Notes: generated by a model not told the origin, from the sequence alone. Positions 9,206 through 17,957 are shown, counted from the first letter of the stretch. The stretch is 64,000 bases of DNA from Verrucomicrobiota bacterium (GCA_016200005.1 JACQFP010000045.1:1-64000); one strand, 5' to 3'. Numbers and translations are program-made.

Positions 9206-11611
9206 TCAGCTACCCGGACGCGGCGGGCCGCTGTAAGGTGCGGCCACCCGGCGTGAGCTGCTGCGTGATTCATCGGATGTGAGCGCCCGGTTCTGCGTCT
9301 TCGGCGCTTCGATGAAGCCGTAATACCGGCCCATCCAGTAATCCTCGAGCCAGCCAATGGGCGGCGTTACCGATCTGTCACCACCGCCGCCATCAAGCTG
9401 TATGGCCGGACGACTGCCCCACTTCGCGCCCGACTCCCGCGGCGAAATGGCGCGCGTGCCGCCGCCGTAGGGTACGTAGCCGCGTTGCGGTGCCAGGTCG
9501 CTGCGGTGGGAGTTGTGGTAGCTGTGGTTCACCAGGTCCAGCGACCACTCCCGCAGATGTTGCACAGCCTGGGGCGCATCGCAATCGTTGCCGGTGAGCG
9601 CACCATAGATGAAATTAAAGAACGGCAACTGTTGCATCCGCTGGACCTCCCAACTCCGTTCGATGCTGCGCAGGTAAATTGAACGCAACTCCGGGTCCTT
9701 CGCGTAGCGGAGCAGCGGATGGTAGCAACGAAAGGCGAGTTCGTCGTCCCACGGCACCACTTGCTCGGGTGGGAAGGTCAGCTTCTGCCGCACCGTGTAG
9801 GTGTGATAACGCCACTTCAGGAGTTGCTCGAGTCCTTGCTGAAACTTCGCATCACCGGTCAAGGCGTAAGCCGTGTGCATGTAGGTCTGGGCTTCCATGC
9901 CGTTCAGTCCGCGCGACTCGAAACCGTAGGGACGTTGCAGATATTCCGGGTCCCACCGGCCCCAACGGGTCGGCTTGCCGTCCATGTCGCGCAACACCCA
10001 GCCGTTGTCGATGATGTGCGATGAAATGTTCGCGATGTGCCTGGCGGCGCGTTCCTTCTCCGGCCCTTTCGCCGCCAGATCGTGGAAGAGGGAGACGGCA
10101 TACATGTGACCATTCACTTCGTCGCTGGAGGTGTCGCCTTTCCAGAACCACAAACCGTCCGAGGTGGGATACCATTTGGCCGGCAAGCCGCCTGAGCCGC
10201 GCGTCGAGCGCTGTCCCTTGTCGCCCTTGACTGACCAGATGGCGCGTGCGATGAAACCCGGCTTGGGCGTGATGTCATCCAGCCACACCATTGCCTTGAA
10301 CGCTTCGACCGCTTCTTGCCGCGCTTTCTCGTCGCCAGTGGCGGCGTACTTGAACGTCATCGCGGCGAGGTAGTGGGCGGTGTGCCCGCCATCGTTGTCG
10401 CTGATCTCGCGCAACCAGCCGTCGCCGTCGCCCGCCCAGTAAAGCAGGTGAATGAAACCGAGTCGCTTGAAACCCCACTCATTCAACTCGCGTTCGAAGT
10501 AAGCCGCTTTCTTGAGCAGTGTGTAGGGTTCATAACGAATGATGCCCAGCCCGCCGTCGGTTGCGATGCAAACCAACCGTTCATCCACAGCGATGTCGCG
10601 CACGTTGTCACCGGGCAGCCAGTTGTGAGCGCCAAAGTAATGAAATTCGTCGCCAACCTTGCGGATGGCGCCGCGCGTGGTGCCGATCCACAAATCACCG
10701 TCGAAGCCGGCGGCAAGACAGGTCGTGTCTTCATACGGGAGACCATCCGGGCCGCGCAACGTCGTCATGGCCATGCCGCGCACGACTGCGAGACCGCGAT
10801 CCGTGGCGACGTAAAGGCGGCTGCCTTGCGCGAGCATGTCGCGCGTGACCGGCGACGGCAACGCGCCCCAGTCGATTGGGTCGGGTACGAAGATTTTTCC
10901 GTCGAGCAGCGAAACCCCGCCCGAACCCAGTAGATAAAGCGTCCCGCTGTAGGAAGCGACGCGTTCCACTGGCCCGATTTGCACCGGGTCGGCGAGCACC
11001 TGGCTGAAATCTTCCATCACGACGGTGCTGTCACTGGACAAGTAGCCGCCCGCCGGCTTGATGTTGACGAAGCCGTGGTTCTCGAATCGGAAAAGATCGT
11101 CACGCGTCGCGCCATAGACCTGACCGAGGTGCACGCAGAAGTCGGTGAACGGTTGCGTGGCGACGTGCTTCCAGTTGTTTTCCGCGAAGCGATATACGCC
11201 GTCCTCGGTCGCGGCCCAGAGCGCGCCGTCGAGCGAACGCAATCGTCGAACGCCTTTCGGTGCGCCAGCCGAATCCTGAAATACTCCCTTTTGCAGTGTC
11301 TTGACCGAACCGCCAATAACGGCATGGACTATTTTGTCGTGGATCGCAACCGAAGTGACTGGTTGCGTCGTCGTGATTTTCTCGCCCACTTCCTGAAGGT
11401 ACGCTTCGTCCGCGACTGGTTTCCACAAAGGACGTCCGTTCGTATTGACCCCCGTGCCTGCGGCGGCCGATAAACTGACGCACACGGCGGCGAGCCACCA
11501 GCGCATGACGCGCCATTCGCGGAAGCAGGGAAGCGCCAAAGAAGAACGTCTGGTGTGGTTGCGCGTGGTTAGGATTCGGGAATCCAGCGTCGAAAAGGAT
11601 TTTGTTTTCAT
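9206..11611 (-). CDS. Secreted two-domain protein: beta-propeller plus alpha/alpha-barrel-like C-terminal half
   Basis: Not assignable to a named enzyme. After a likely signal sequence (MRWWLAAVCVSLSAAAG, ATG at 11506, an equally good start) the first half has propeller-type blades of the two-component-regulator kind: LDGALWAATEDGVYRFAENN, GDLWIGTTRGAIRKVGDEF and RDIAVDERLVCIATDGG. From about residue 350 the protein becomes helical and resembles six-hairpin glycosidase-like domains (GDGDGWLREISDNDGGHTAH, DEVNGHMYAVSLFHDLA, GLNGMEAQTYMHTAYALTG). The C-terminal tail is rich in basic residues and Ser and may be extended by the repeat at 9118. A role in extracellular or periplasmic polysaccharide handling is a guess from the fold. 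Confidence 0.75.
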   Translation of the reverse strand: MKTKSFSTLDSRILTTRNHTRRSSLALPCFREWRVMRWWLAAVCVSLSAAAGTGVNTNGRPLWKPVADEAYLQEVGEKITTTQPVTSVAIHDKIVHAVIGGSVKTLQKGVFQDSAGAPKGVRRLRSLDGALWAATEDGVYRFAENNWKHVATQPFTDFCVHLGQVYGATRDDLFRFENHGFVNIKPAGGYLSSDSTVVMEDFSQVLADPVQIGPVERVASYSGTLYLLGSGGVSLLDGKIFVPDPIDWGALPSPVTRDMLAQGSRLYVATDRGLAVVRGMAMTTLRGPDGLPYEDTTCLAAGFDGDLWIGTTRGAIRKVGDEFHYFGAHNWLPGDNVRDIAVDERLVCIATDGGLGIIRYEPYTLLKKAAYFERELNEWGFKRLGFIHLLYWAGDGDGWLREISDNDGGHTAHYLAAMTFKYAATGDEKARQEAVEAFKAMVWLDDITPKPGFIARAIWSVKGDKGQRSTRGSGGLPAKWYPTSDGLWFWKGDTSSDEVNGHMYAVSLFHDLAAKGPEKERAARHIANISSHIIDNGWVLRDMDGKPTRWGRWDPEYLQRPYGFESRGLNGMEAQTYMHTAYALTGDAKFQQGLEQLLKWRYHTYTVRQKLTFPPEQVVPWDDELAFRCYHPLLRYAKDPELRSIYLRSIERSWEVQRMQQLPFFNFIYGALTGNDCDAPQAVQHLREWSLDLVNHSYHNSHRSDLAPQRGYVPYGGGTRAISPRESGAKWGSRPAIQLDGGGGDRSVTPPIGWLEDYWMGRYYGFIEAPKTQNRALTSDESRSSSRRVAAPYSGPPRPGS

Positions 11612-11745
11612 GAGAAGCTGGAGGGTAGCCCTGCTGTCGGTCCTGGGAAAGGCAATAATCGGGCTGCCACGCCGCCAACGCCTCGGATTGAAGGACGGAA
11701 TAAACTTTATGCCACAGCGTTTTGGCGGTAATCTTCGTTTCCCTG

Positions 11746-14349
11746 ATGAATCGTGGTCAAACAACTTGCGCAGCAACGCCGGGTCGCGTCCAACCTGAGA
11801 GCGAAGCATTCCGCCTTCCCGAGTTGCTCGCTCCCGCTGGCGATTGGGAGTGCGCCAAGGCCGCCGTCGAGAACGGCGCGGACGCGATTTACTTTGGATT
11901 GGAAAAGTTCAATGCGCGGATGCGGGCGCACAATTTCACCGGTGCCGATCTTCCAAAGCTGATGGAGTTCCTTCACCGGCGCGGCGTGAAGGGCTACGTC
12001 ACGTTCAACACGCTCGTCTTCGAGAACGAGATGGCGGAGGCCGGGGAGCATCTCCGCACAATGATCGCCGCCGGGGTGGATGCCGCGATCGTGCAGGATG
12101 TGGGGATTTGCCGGCTCATCCGCTCGCTCTCGCCAGATTTTCCGATTCATGCCTCGACGCAGATGACGATCACCAGCGCGGCGGGCGTTGAATGTGCGCG
12201 CGAACTCGGCTGCAACCTCGTCGTGCTCGCACGGGAGTGTTCGATCAAGGAGGTTGAAAAGATTCGTGAAGCGCAGGTTTCCGTCTCTCAACCTTCAACC
12301 CTCAACTCTCAACTTCCGCTGGAAATCTTCGTCCATGGCGCGCTCTGCGTTGCCTACAGCGGCCAGTGTCTCACCAGCGAGGCGCTCGGCGGCCGTTCCG
12401 CCAATCGCGGCGAATGTGCCCAAGCGTGCCGCATGCCCTACGAATTGATCTCCGACGGCAAACCAGTTCCGCTCGGCGACCGAAAATATCTCCTCAGCCC
12501 GCAGGACCTGGCGGGACTGGAAGTGTTGCGCGAGTTGGTTCGCACCGGAGTGGCTTCGCTGAAGATTGAAGGCCGGCTCAAGACGCCGGAATACGTGGCG
12601 AACATCACGCGGATTTACCGCAAGGCGTTGGATGATTTACGATTTACGAATTACGATTTGCGCGACGACCACAATGACGCTCGTCAATCGCAAATCGTAA
12701 ATCGTAAATACGAAATGGAAATGGCCTTCTCGCGCGGCCTTTACACCGGCTGGCTCGGCGGCATCAACAACCAGGAGCTTGTTCACGCCCGCTTCGGCAA
12801 GAAACGCGGGGTTTATCTTGGCGAAGTGCAGAAAGTCTTGCGCGACGCCGTAATCGTGAAACTCGAAGGTTCCCTCAAACCCGGTGACGGCGTGGTGTTC
12901 GACGCGGGCCATCCGGACCAGGAAGAAGAGGGGGGGCGGGTGTATGAAATCAGAAACCCGAAATCCGAAATCCCAAACGCGGAGCTACGCTTCGGTCACG
13001 ATGACATTGATTACTCGCGTGTTCACAGCGGCGACAAGTTGTGGAAGACGGACGATCCAGAGTTGAATCGCAGATTGCGCCAGAGTTTTGCGGGCGAGGC
13101 GCCGAAGTTTCAGCGACCCATTGAAATGGAAGTGCACGGGGTCGTCGGCAAGCCGCTCACCCTGATCGCGCGGGATGAGTTTGGCCACGTGGCAAAGTTA
13201 GAATCCGCCATGCCGTCGACGCAGGCGGAAAAGCAGCCTCTGACAACGAATCGACTGCGTGAACAACTTGGCCGGCTTGGCGGAACACCATTTAAGCTCG
13301 GCGAACTGGAAAATAATCTAGCCGATGATGTGATGCTGCCGGTCAGCGAGTTGAATCGGTTGCGGCGCGAGGCGGTGGTGGAATTGGAACGACAGCGCAC
13401 GCAGCCCAAGCGGTGGATGCTGACTGGAAAATCCGAAATCCGAAATCCGAAATCCGAAATTGACCAGAGCCTCCTCACGTCGGCTGCTACGAACGCGGAG
13501 TTGATCGTCCTCGTCCGCAACCTCGCGCAGCTCGAAGCCGCGCTGAAGTGCGGCGTCACTACGATCTATTGCGACTTCGAGAATCCGAAAAAATATCGCG
13601 AAGCCGTGGCCAGTGTGCGGGAGCGGAATCTCTCAACCCGCAACTCTCAACCCTCAACTATTTTCGTCGCTCCACCGAGGATTTTCAAAACGGGCGAAGA
13701 GTGGACGCTCCAGCAAGTCCGTTCATGCAACGCCGATGGCTACCTCGTCCGCAACTACGACCACCTGAAATTCTTCGCCAACGAACGGCGCGTTGGAGAT
13801 TTTTCGTTGAACATCGCGAATTCTTTGAGCGCGGACTATTTCAAGAACAAGTTTGGCCTGGAGCGCGTGACGGCGAGTTACGACTTGAATTTCCAGCAAC
13901 TTGAAGCGTTATTGCGGACCGCGCCGCCGGAATGGTTTGAGATCACGATTCATCAGCATATCCCGATGTTTCACATGGAGCACTGCGTCTTCTGCGCGTT
14001 TCTTTCGAGCGGCAAGGACTATCGCGATTGCGGTCGCCCGTGCGATGTGCACGACTTGAAGCTCCGCGACCGCGTGGGCGCGGAGCATCCGGTGAAGGCG
14101 GACGTGGGCTGTCGAAACACCGTGTTCAACTCGCTGGCGCAAACCGGCGCCGAGTATGTGGAGCGAATGTTGGTGCTGGGCGTGCGCCACTTCCGCGTAG
14201 AGTTTGTGAATGAAACGCCGGAGCAAGTCACGCAGACCGTCACGAAGTATCGCCAACTGTTGCGCGGCGAAATTACCGGCTCACAACTTTGGCGAGAGTT
14301 GAAATTGTTCAATCAACTTGGCGTGACGCGCGGGCAGATGGCGGGTTAG
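11746..14349 (+). CDS. U32-family peptidase / RlhA-like protein with five repeat-encoded inserts
   Basis: About 867 residues. The N-terminal U32 domain has LPELLAPAGDWECAKAAVEN, GADAIYFGLEKFNAR, HASTQMTITSAAG and the Cys-rich segment HGALCVAYSGQCL, NRGECAQACRMPYEL. A middle part follows, and then a second U32-like half ending in HMEHCVFCAFLSSG and DCGRPCDVHDLKLRDR. E. coli RlhA (a 23S rRNA C2501 hydroxylation factor) has this long double architecture with cysteines that bind Fe-S; the assignment here is by architecture only. Five short repeats from three families lie inside the gene, all in frame. The ATG at 11746 is chosen; one eight codons upstream is also open and the gene overlaps the 5' part of the opposite-strand frame. 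Confidence 0.88.
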   Translation: MNRGQTTCAATPGRVQPESEAFRLPELLAPAGDWECAKAAVENGADAIYFGLEKFNARMRAHNFTGADLPKLMEFLHRRGVKGYVTFNTLVFENEMAEAGEHLRTMIAAGVDAAIVQDVGICRLIRSLSPDFPIHASTQMTITSAAGVECARELGCNLVVLARECSIKEVEKIREAQVSVSQPSTLNSQLPLEIFVHGALCVAYSGQCLTSEALGGRSANRGECAQACRMPYELISDGKPVPLGDRKYLLSPQDLAGLEVLRELVRTGVASLKIEGRLKTPEYVANITRIYRKALDDLRFTNYDLRDDHNDARQSQIVNRKYEMEMAFSRGLYTGWLGGINNQELVHARFGKKRGVYLGEVQKVLRDAVIVKLEGSLKPGDGVVFDAGHPDQEEEGGRVYEIRNPKSEIPNAELRFGHDDIDYSRVHSGDKLWKTDDPELNRRLRQSFAGEAPKFQRPIEMEVHGVVGKPLTLIARDEFGHVAKLESAMPSTQAEKQPLTTNRLREQLGRLGGTPFKLGELENNLADDVMLPVSELNRLRREAVVELERQRTQPKRWMLTGKSEIRNPKSEIDQSLLTSAATNAELIVLVRNLAQLEAALKCGVTTIYCDFENPKKYREAVASVRERNLSTRNSQPSTIFVAPPRIFKTGEEWTLQQVRSCNADGYLVRNYDHLKFFANERRVGDFSLNIANSLSADYFKNKFGLERVTASYDLNFQQLEALLRTAPPEWFEITIHQHIPMFHMEHCVFCAFLSSGKDYRDCGRPCDVHDLKLRDRVGAEHPVKADVGCRNTVFNSLAQTGAEYVERMLVLGVRHFRVEFVNETPEQVTQTVTKYRQLLRGEITGSQLWRELKLFNQLGVTRGQMAG
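12285..12315. repeat. Iterated CTCAAC repeat in the U32 gene (first copy)
   Basis: TCTCAACCTTCAACCC followed by TCAACTCTCAACTT is read as VSQPSTLNSQLP within the U32 domain, between EKIREAQ and the conserved LEIFVHGALC. Same family as 13630-13660. Confidence 0.8.
12634..12710. repeat. Inverted GATTTAC-family repeat in the U32 gene
   Basis: The left arm GATTTACGATTTACGAATTA is mirrored by CAAATCGTAAATCGTAAATA around a 30-base spacer. It is read in frame as DDLRFTNYDLRDD ... QIVNRKYEM, between NITRIYRKAL and MAFSRGLYTGWLGG. It has the same build as the element in thiC. Confidence 0.85.
12945..12975. repeat. Iterated AAATCCG repeat in the U32 gene (first copy)
   Basis: GAAATCAGAAACCCG then AAATCCGAAATCCC is read as YEIRNPKSEIPN. 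It separates the GGRV end of a barrel-like segment from LRFGHDDIDY. Confidence 0.8.
13427..13461. repeat. Iterated AAATCCG repeat in the U32 gene (second copy)
   Basis: Four tandem AAATCCG units are read as GKSEIRNPKSEI between RQRTQPKRWMLT and DQSLLTSAATNAEL. The units are nearly perfect, which suggests a recent origin. Confidence 0.85.
13630..13660. repeat. Iterated CTCAAC repeat in the U32 gene (second copy)
   Basis: CTCTCAACCCGCAACTCTC then AACCCTCAACTA is read as LSTRNSQPSTIF between ASVRERN and VAPPRIFKTGEEW. Confidence 0.8.
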
Positions 14350-15338
14350 CGGCGGTTGCGCGCCAGTTGCTTCGCCAACCGGATCGCCGAGATCATGCTG
14401 GAAGGATTCGCCTTGTTCTGTCCTGCGATGTCGTAAGCCGTGCCATGGTCTGGCGAGGTGCGGATGAACGGCAGGCCGAGTGTCCAGTTCACGCCGGTTT
14501 CGAAGGCGATCAACTTCAGCGGTGCCAATCCTTGATCGTGATACATCGCTACGACCACGTCGTAATCACCGCGAAAAGCGTGGTGAAACAATGCGTCCGC
14601 GGCGAAGGGGCCGGCAACGTTTAGTAGCCGTCGCCGAGCAGCGTCAACGGCGGGAGCGATGATGGTTTGTTCCTCATCGCCGAGTTCGCCGCCTTCGCCG
14701 GCGTGCGGATTGAGGCCGCAGACACCGACGCGCGCGCGCGACAATCCAAGATCCCGGCAGGCTTGTGACGCCAGTTCAATCGCCAGTTCGACTTTTGTCT
14801 GCGTCAATTGCCCGGCGACCAATTTCAAAGGCAGGTGGGTCGTCGCCAGCACAACGCGCAGCCAGCGGCCGCGGTCATCATGACCAAGCAGCATCATGGC
14901 GGTGCGCTCCGTGCCCGCGAGTTGGGAAAGAAATTCAGTCTGGCCAATGAACGGTTGGCCGCTGCGCAGGATCGATTCCTTGTTGAGGGGCGCGGTGACC
15001 AACGCGTCCAGTTCGTGGCGCAGACAACGCTCGGCACCGTCCTTCAACCACGCCAACGCCGCCCGTGCTGCGGCCGGTGAACCGGCGGTCAAACCGGCGG
15101 GCAGCGGTTCAGGCAGGGGGTTGTGCAGAATGAAGCGGTCGCCCGCGTTCGCGTCGGAAAGCAGTTGGAGCGGTAGCTTCAGACCGAGCTGGTCATTGAG
15201 TCGGCGGGCGCATTCCAGGTCTCCGATCAACAAGTAACGAGTGTCATCCAGTCGTGATTCCGACGCCAACGCCTTGAGCGTGACCTCGGGTCCAATGCCG
15301 GTCACGTCGCCCAATGAAATGCCGATCCAGCCAGTCAT
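14346..15338 (-). CDS. pdxA: 4-hydroxythreonine-4-phosphate dehydrogenase PdxA
   Basis: A 330-residue cytosolic, metal-dependent, NAD-linked dehydrogenase of the DXP-dependent pyridoxal phosphate pathway. Family hallmarks are seen at the start (ISLGDVTGIGPEVTLKAL), at PLNKESILRSGQPFIGQTEF, at GVCGLNPHAGEGGELGDEE, and at the metal/substrate region YDVVVAMYHDQGLAPLK followed by LPFIRTSPDHGTAYDIAG. Its 3' end overlaps the convergent U32 gene by four bases. Length is normal. Confidence 0.97.
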   Translation of the reverse strand: MTGWIGISLGDVTGIGPEVTLKALASESRLDDTRYLLIGDLECARRLNDQLGLKLPLQLLSDANAGDRFILHNPLPEPLPAGLTAGSPAAARAALAWLKDGAERCLRHELDALVTAPLNKESILRSGQPFIGQTEFLSQLAGTERTAMMLLGHDDRGRWLRVVLATTHLPLKLVAGQLTQTKVELAIELASQACRDLGLSRARVGVCGLNPHAGEGGELGDEEQTIIAPAVDAARRRLLNVAGPFAADALFHHAFRGDYDVVVAMYHDQGLAPLKLIAFETGVNWTLGLPFIRTSPDHGTAYDIAGQNKANPSSMISAIRLAKQLARNRR

Positions 15339-15390
15339 GGTGAGGGTGATGCGCAGTGCGTGTTGCGCGAATCAAGCTGAAGCAAATCCG

Positions 15391-15428
15391 TGAAAGTTTC
15401 ACGTTTCACGCTTCACGTTTCGCGTTTC
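15391..15428. repeat. Iterated TTTCACG repeat between pdxA and the foldase gene
   Basis: Units TTTCACG, TTTCACGC, TTCACG and TTTCGCG run up to the stop codon of the downstream-listed peptidyl-prolyl isomerase gene. Another family of the short iterated repeats, here intergenic. Confidence 0.7.
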
Positions 15429-16404
15429 AAAAATATCTGACGAACGATTTGTTCTTCAGGCGATCGATCCACTTCTTTTGCAGCCGGGCGCGTTCCTGCA
15501 CCAGGAGGTTCTTCTCAATTTCATCGCGGACTTCACCGAGCGACTTGGTGTGAGCCGGACGCCGGTCCTCCACGAGCATCAGGTAACAAGCGTCAGCGGT
15601 CTCAATCACCCCACTGCGCTGGCCGGCTTTGAGCGCGAAGGCGACGTCGAACAATTCCTTCCGCAACACCGGCGAACCGTCCTTGTTAAACTTTTCCACC
15701 CAACCCCAATCGCCTCCTTGTTTGGCCTGCGAGCCTTCGGAATGAATCGTCGCCATTTCAGCGAACGAGGCTCCCTCTTCGATCTTGGCCAGGATTTCCT
15801 GCGCCAGCTTTTTGGTCGCACCCGCATCATCAGACGAAGCACGGTTCAGCACAATCATGCGCAGCTTGACCTGGTCCTCGACTTTGAAATCGTCCTTGTG
15901 CTGGACGTAATATGTTTCGATTTTGTGCGGGGAAATGATGATGGCCGAAGAAATATTCTTCGCCCGGAGCGCCTCAATGATGAACTGTTCGCGAACCCGT
16001 TGGCGAAAAGTTTCAGACGTGATGCCCTCGGCTTGAAGGGTCTTGGTCAGAGTCATCCGGTCGCCGTAACGTTTGCGGATGCGATCCTGGATTTCTTCGT
16101 CGATGATGCTTTCGGGCAGATTGTAACCGGCGGTCTTGAAATCGTGCAAAATGAGTTGGTGCTCCACGAGTAGTTCGGTGCGGTTCTCTTTGAGCTTGCC
16201 GACCTTTTCCTCAAGAAGTTTAGGCTGGGTGCGGTACTGTCGTATCAATAAATCGACTTCGGGGGCGACCGAACTTTCCACCTCGTCCATTGTAACGATG
16301 GCGTCGTTGACGATCACGGCAATGGCGTTCACCAATTCCGCCCGGACACCTGGACCAGAGGCAAGAATAATTCCGGTCAACAGCAGGATGTAAAGAATTC
16401 TCAT
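15427..16404 (-). CDS. Periplasmic parvulin-type peptidyl-prolyl isomerase (SurA-like)
   Basis: About 325 residues with a signal peptide (MRILYILLLTGIILASGPGVRAE). A SurA-type N-terminal helical region (NAIAVIVNDAIVTMDEVESS ... VEHQLILHDF) precedes one rotamase domain (KLRMIVLNRASSDD, GASFAEMATIHSEGSQAKQGG, WGWVEKFNKDGS, LVEDRRPAHTKSLGEVRDEI). The family assists outer-membrane protein folding. A TTG two codons upstream is an alternative start. One parvulin domain instead of the two in E. coli SurA. It lies behind pdxA in the same direction. Confidence 0.9.
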   Translation of the reverse strand: MRILYILLLTGIILASGPGVRAELVNAIAVIVNDAIVTMDEVESSVAPEVDLLIRQYRTQPKLLEEKVGKLKENRTELLVEHQLILHDFKTAGYNLPESIIDEEIQDRIRKRYGDRMTLTKTLQAEGITSETFRQRVREQFIIEALRAKNISSAIIISPHKIETYYVQHKDDFKVEDQVKLRMIVLNRASSDDAGATKKLAQEILAKIEEGASFAEMATIHSEGSQAKQGGDWGWVEKFNKDGSPVLRKELFDVAFALKAGQRSGVIETADACYLMLVEDRRPAHTKSLGEVRDEIEKNLLVQERARLQKKWIDRLKNKSFVRYF

Positions 16405-16531
16405 GCGCAATATGCTTGAGACTAAGGAACGTTCCTGTTCGGGTCAAGAAACGTACAGAGGGAATTTCTGTCGCCTTTTGCGATCCGAGATTCAACGTTG
16501 ACGCCGGGCGGCGCTCTGTTAGCTTCATTCC

Positions 16532-16618
16532 ATGAATTCAGGCACTCCTCGATTTAGCAGCGCGTGGGCCGGGATGTTCTATCATCTCCCGGCCCGTTGC
16601 TGCTTGTGGCTGTGTTAG
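16532..16618 (+). CDS. Candidate attenuator leader peptide (28 residues) before the DAHP synthase
   Basis: ATG at 16532 opens MNSGTPRFSSAWAGMFYHLP and eight more residues ending in LWLC before TAG at 16616. It holds Phe8, Trp12, Phe16-Tyr17 and Trp26, an enrichment of all three aromatic amino acids just ahead of the first gene of aromatic biosynthesis. No good Shine-Dalgarno site is seen, but most genes in this window lack one. The peptide is a prediction from position and content only. Confidence 0.5.
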   Translation: MNSGTPRFSSAWAGMFYHLPARCCLWLC

Positions 16619-16664
16619 ACTAAACACTCAACCTTTGCCGCAGGTCGCCACCTGCGGTTTTTTT
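16565..16664 (+). promoter_or_regulatory. Candidate transcription attenuator of the DAHP synthase gene
   Basis: In order: hairpin A, GGGCCGGGA paired with TCCCGGCCC (about 16566-16595), overlapping the Trp12 and Phe-Tyr codons; the segment CTTGTGGC (16603-16610), which covers the last Trp codon; and GCCGCAGG (16637-16644), the 5' arm of the terminator. CTTGTGGC can pair with GCCGCAGG (eight pairs, two of them G-U), which would block the terminator. A ribosome stalled at Phe16-Tyr17 would leave that pairing free; one reaching the stop codon would cover it. This fits amino-acid-dependent attenuation, but is inferred from sequence alone. Confidence 0.5.
16638..16664 (+). terminator. Rho-independent terminator in the DAHP synthase leader
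   Basis: CCGCAGGT pairs with ACCTGCGG around the loop CGCC and is followed by seven T residues (16658-16664). It lies 30 bases before the ATG of the DAHP synthase gene, with only the short leader frame before it in this direction, so it is more likely an attenuator than the end of another gene. Confidence 0.88.
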
Positions 16665-16693
16665 GTGGAGACCCGGCCAGCACCCAAAAAATT

Positions 16694-17707
16694 ATGATCA
16701 TTGTCCTTCGCCCGAACATTCCGAAAAAAGAAGAAGCCGCCGTGCTTAAGGAAATCCGCAAGCTCGGCTACAAACCGCACATCATGCGAGGAGTGGCGCG
16801 GACGGTCATCGGTGCCATCGGCGACGAGCGCACCCACCAAAGCCTGGAAACCCTCACCTCCTGGAAGCAGGTGGAGAGCGTCATGCCGGTGCAGAAACGT
16901 TACAAACTGGTCAGCCGCGAGGCGCATCGCACCGGTTCGACCATCAATGTGCGCGGGAACATCATCGGCGGAAAGAAAGTCCAGATCATGGCCGGACCTT
17001 GCTCGGTGGAGAGTGAAAGGCAACTGCTCTCCACGGCCAAAGCCGTGAAGAAGGCCGGCGCGACCATTCTGCGCGGCGGCGCTTTCAAACCGCGCACCTC
17101 CCCCTACGAATTCCAGGGACTCGGCGAGAAGGGATTGAAGCTGCTGGCGAAGGCGCGCCACGAAACCGGCCTGGCCATCATCACCGAACTGCTTTCCGAA
17201 GACCACGCCGACATGATCGCCGAATACGCTGACATCATTCAGATCGGCACACGCAACGCCCAAAACTTTCAACTGCTCATCGCCGCCGCACGCACCGGCA
17301 AACCCGTCTTGCTCAAGCGCGGCCTTTCGATGCGCATTGAGGAATGGATGCTGGCCGGTGAATACATCCTGGCCAACGAAAATCCGAATTTAATGTTTTG
17401 CGAACGCGGCATTCGCACCTTCGAATCTTACACGCGCAACACGCTCGATCTGTCCACCATTCCCATCATCAAACAGGAATCGCACTGTCCCATCGTGATC
17501 GATCCCAGCCAGGGCGCGGGCCGCTCCGACCTGGTGTTCGCCATGTGCAAGGGCGCCGTCGCCATGGGCGCGGACGCGCTATTGATCGAAGTGCATCCCA
17601 ACCCGGCCGAGGCTTGGAGTGATGGCGCGCAACAACTTTCCCTCGATGGCTTTGCCAGGCTGATGCAGGAGTTGAAGCCATTCATCAGCGCAGCCGGTCG
17701 GGAGTAA
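16694..17707 (+). CDS. aroF: 3-deoxy-7-phosphoheptulonate (DAHP) synthase, AroF/AroG-beta type
   Basis: A 337-residue cytosolic enzyme that joins phosphoenolpyruvate and erythrose 4-phosphate, the first step of the shikimate pathway. It has an N-terminal ferredoxin-like regulatory domain (residues 1 to about 70, MIIVLRPNIPKKEEAAVLKE) as in Thermotoga-type enzymes. The catalytic barrel follows with IMAGPCSVES, GAFKPRTSPYEFQGLG, QIGTRNAQNF, KRGLSM, VIDPSQGAGRSD and LIEVHPNPAEAWSDGAQ. The start follows a leader with terminator (see attenuator). aroE and aroC are present elsewhere in the window, so the pathway genes are dispersed. Confidence 0.96.
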   Translation: MIIVLRPNIPKKEEAAVLKEIRKLGYKPHIMRGVARTVIGAIGDERTHQSLETLTSWKQVESVMPVQKRYKLVSREAHRTGSTINVRGNIIGGKKVQIMAGPCSVESERQLLSTAKAVKKAGATILRGGAFKPRTSPYEFQGLGEKGLKLLAKARHETGLAIITELLSEDHADMIAEYADIIQIGTRNAQNFQLLIAAARTGKPVLLKRGLSMRIEEWMLAGEYILANENPNLMFCERGIRTFESYTRNTLDLSTIPIIKQESHCPIVIDPSQGAGRSDLVFAMCKGAVAMGADALLIEVHPNPAEAWSDGAQQLSLDGFARLMQELKPFISAAGRE

Positions 17708-17957
17708 ATCCAAAATTCAGACGGCTTGTCGAAGCGGACGGATTCGGATCGCGAAATGCAGTTGCAAAAACATTTAGTCCCCTGCCAGGGAAGCGGTCTG
17801 ACGCCATCGCGCGCAGCGCATTCCCCCAGCAAGGGACTTTTCCTAACCGATGGTTTTCCGGCAACGCCGAGGCGGTGACGGACCATGTTTAGTTCTTTCC
17901 TGTCAGGACAAATTTGAATTGGCATCGATCAGACTGGGAGCTGACCGCGCCTGTTTC

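Noticed and set aside
17770-17850. Imperfect inverted repeat (AGTCCC ... GGGACT) after the DAHP synthase gene
   Set aside because: The arms match only over short blocks with no T run; too weak to call a terminator or repeat.
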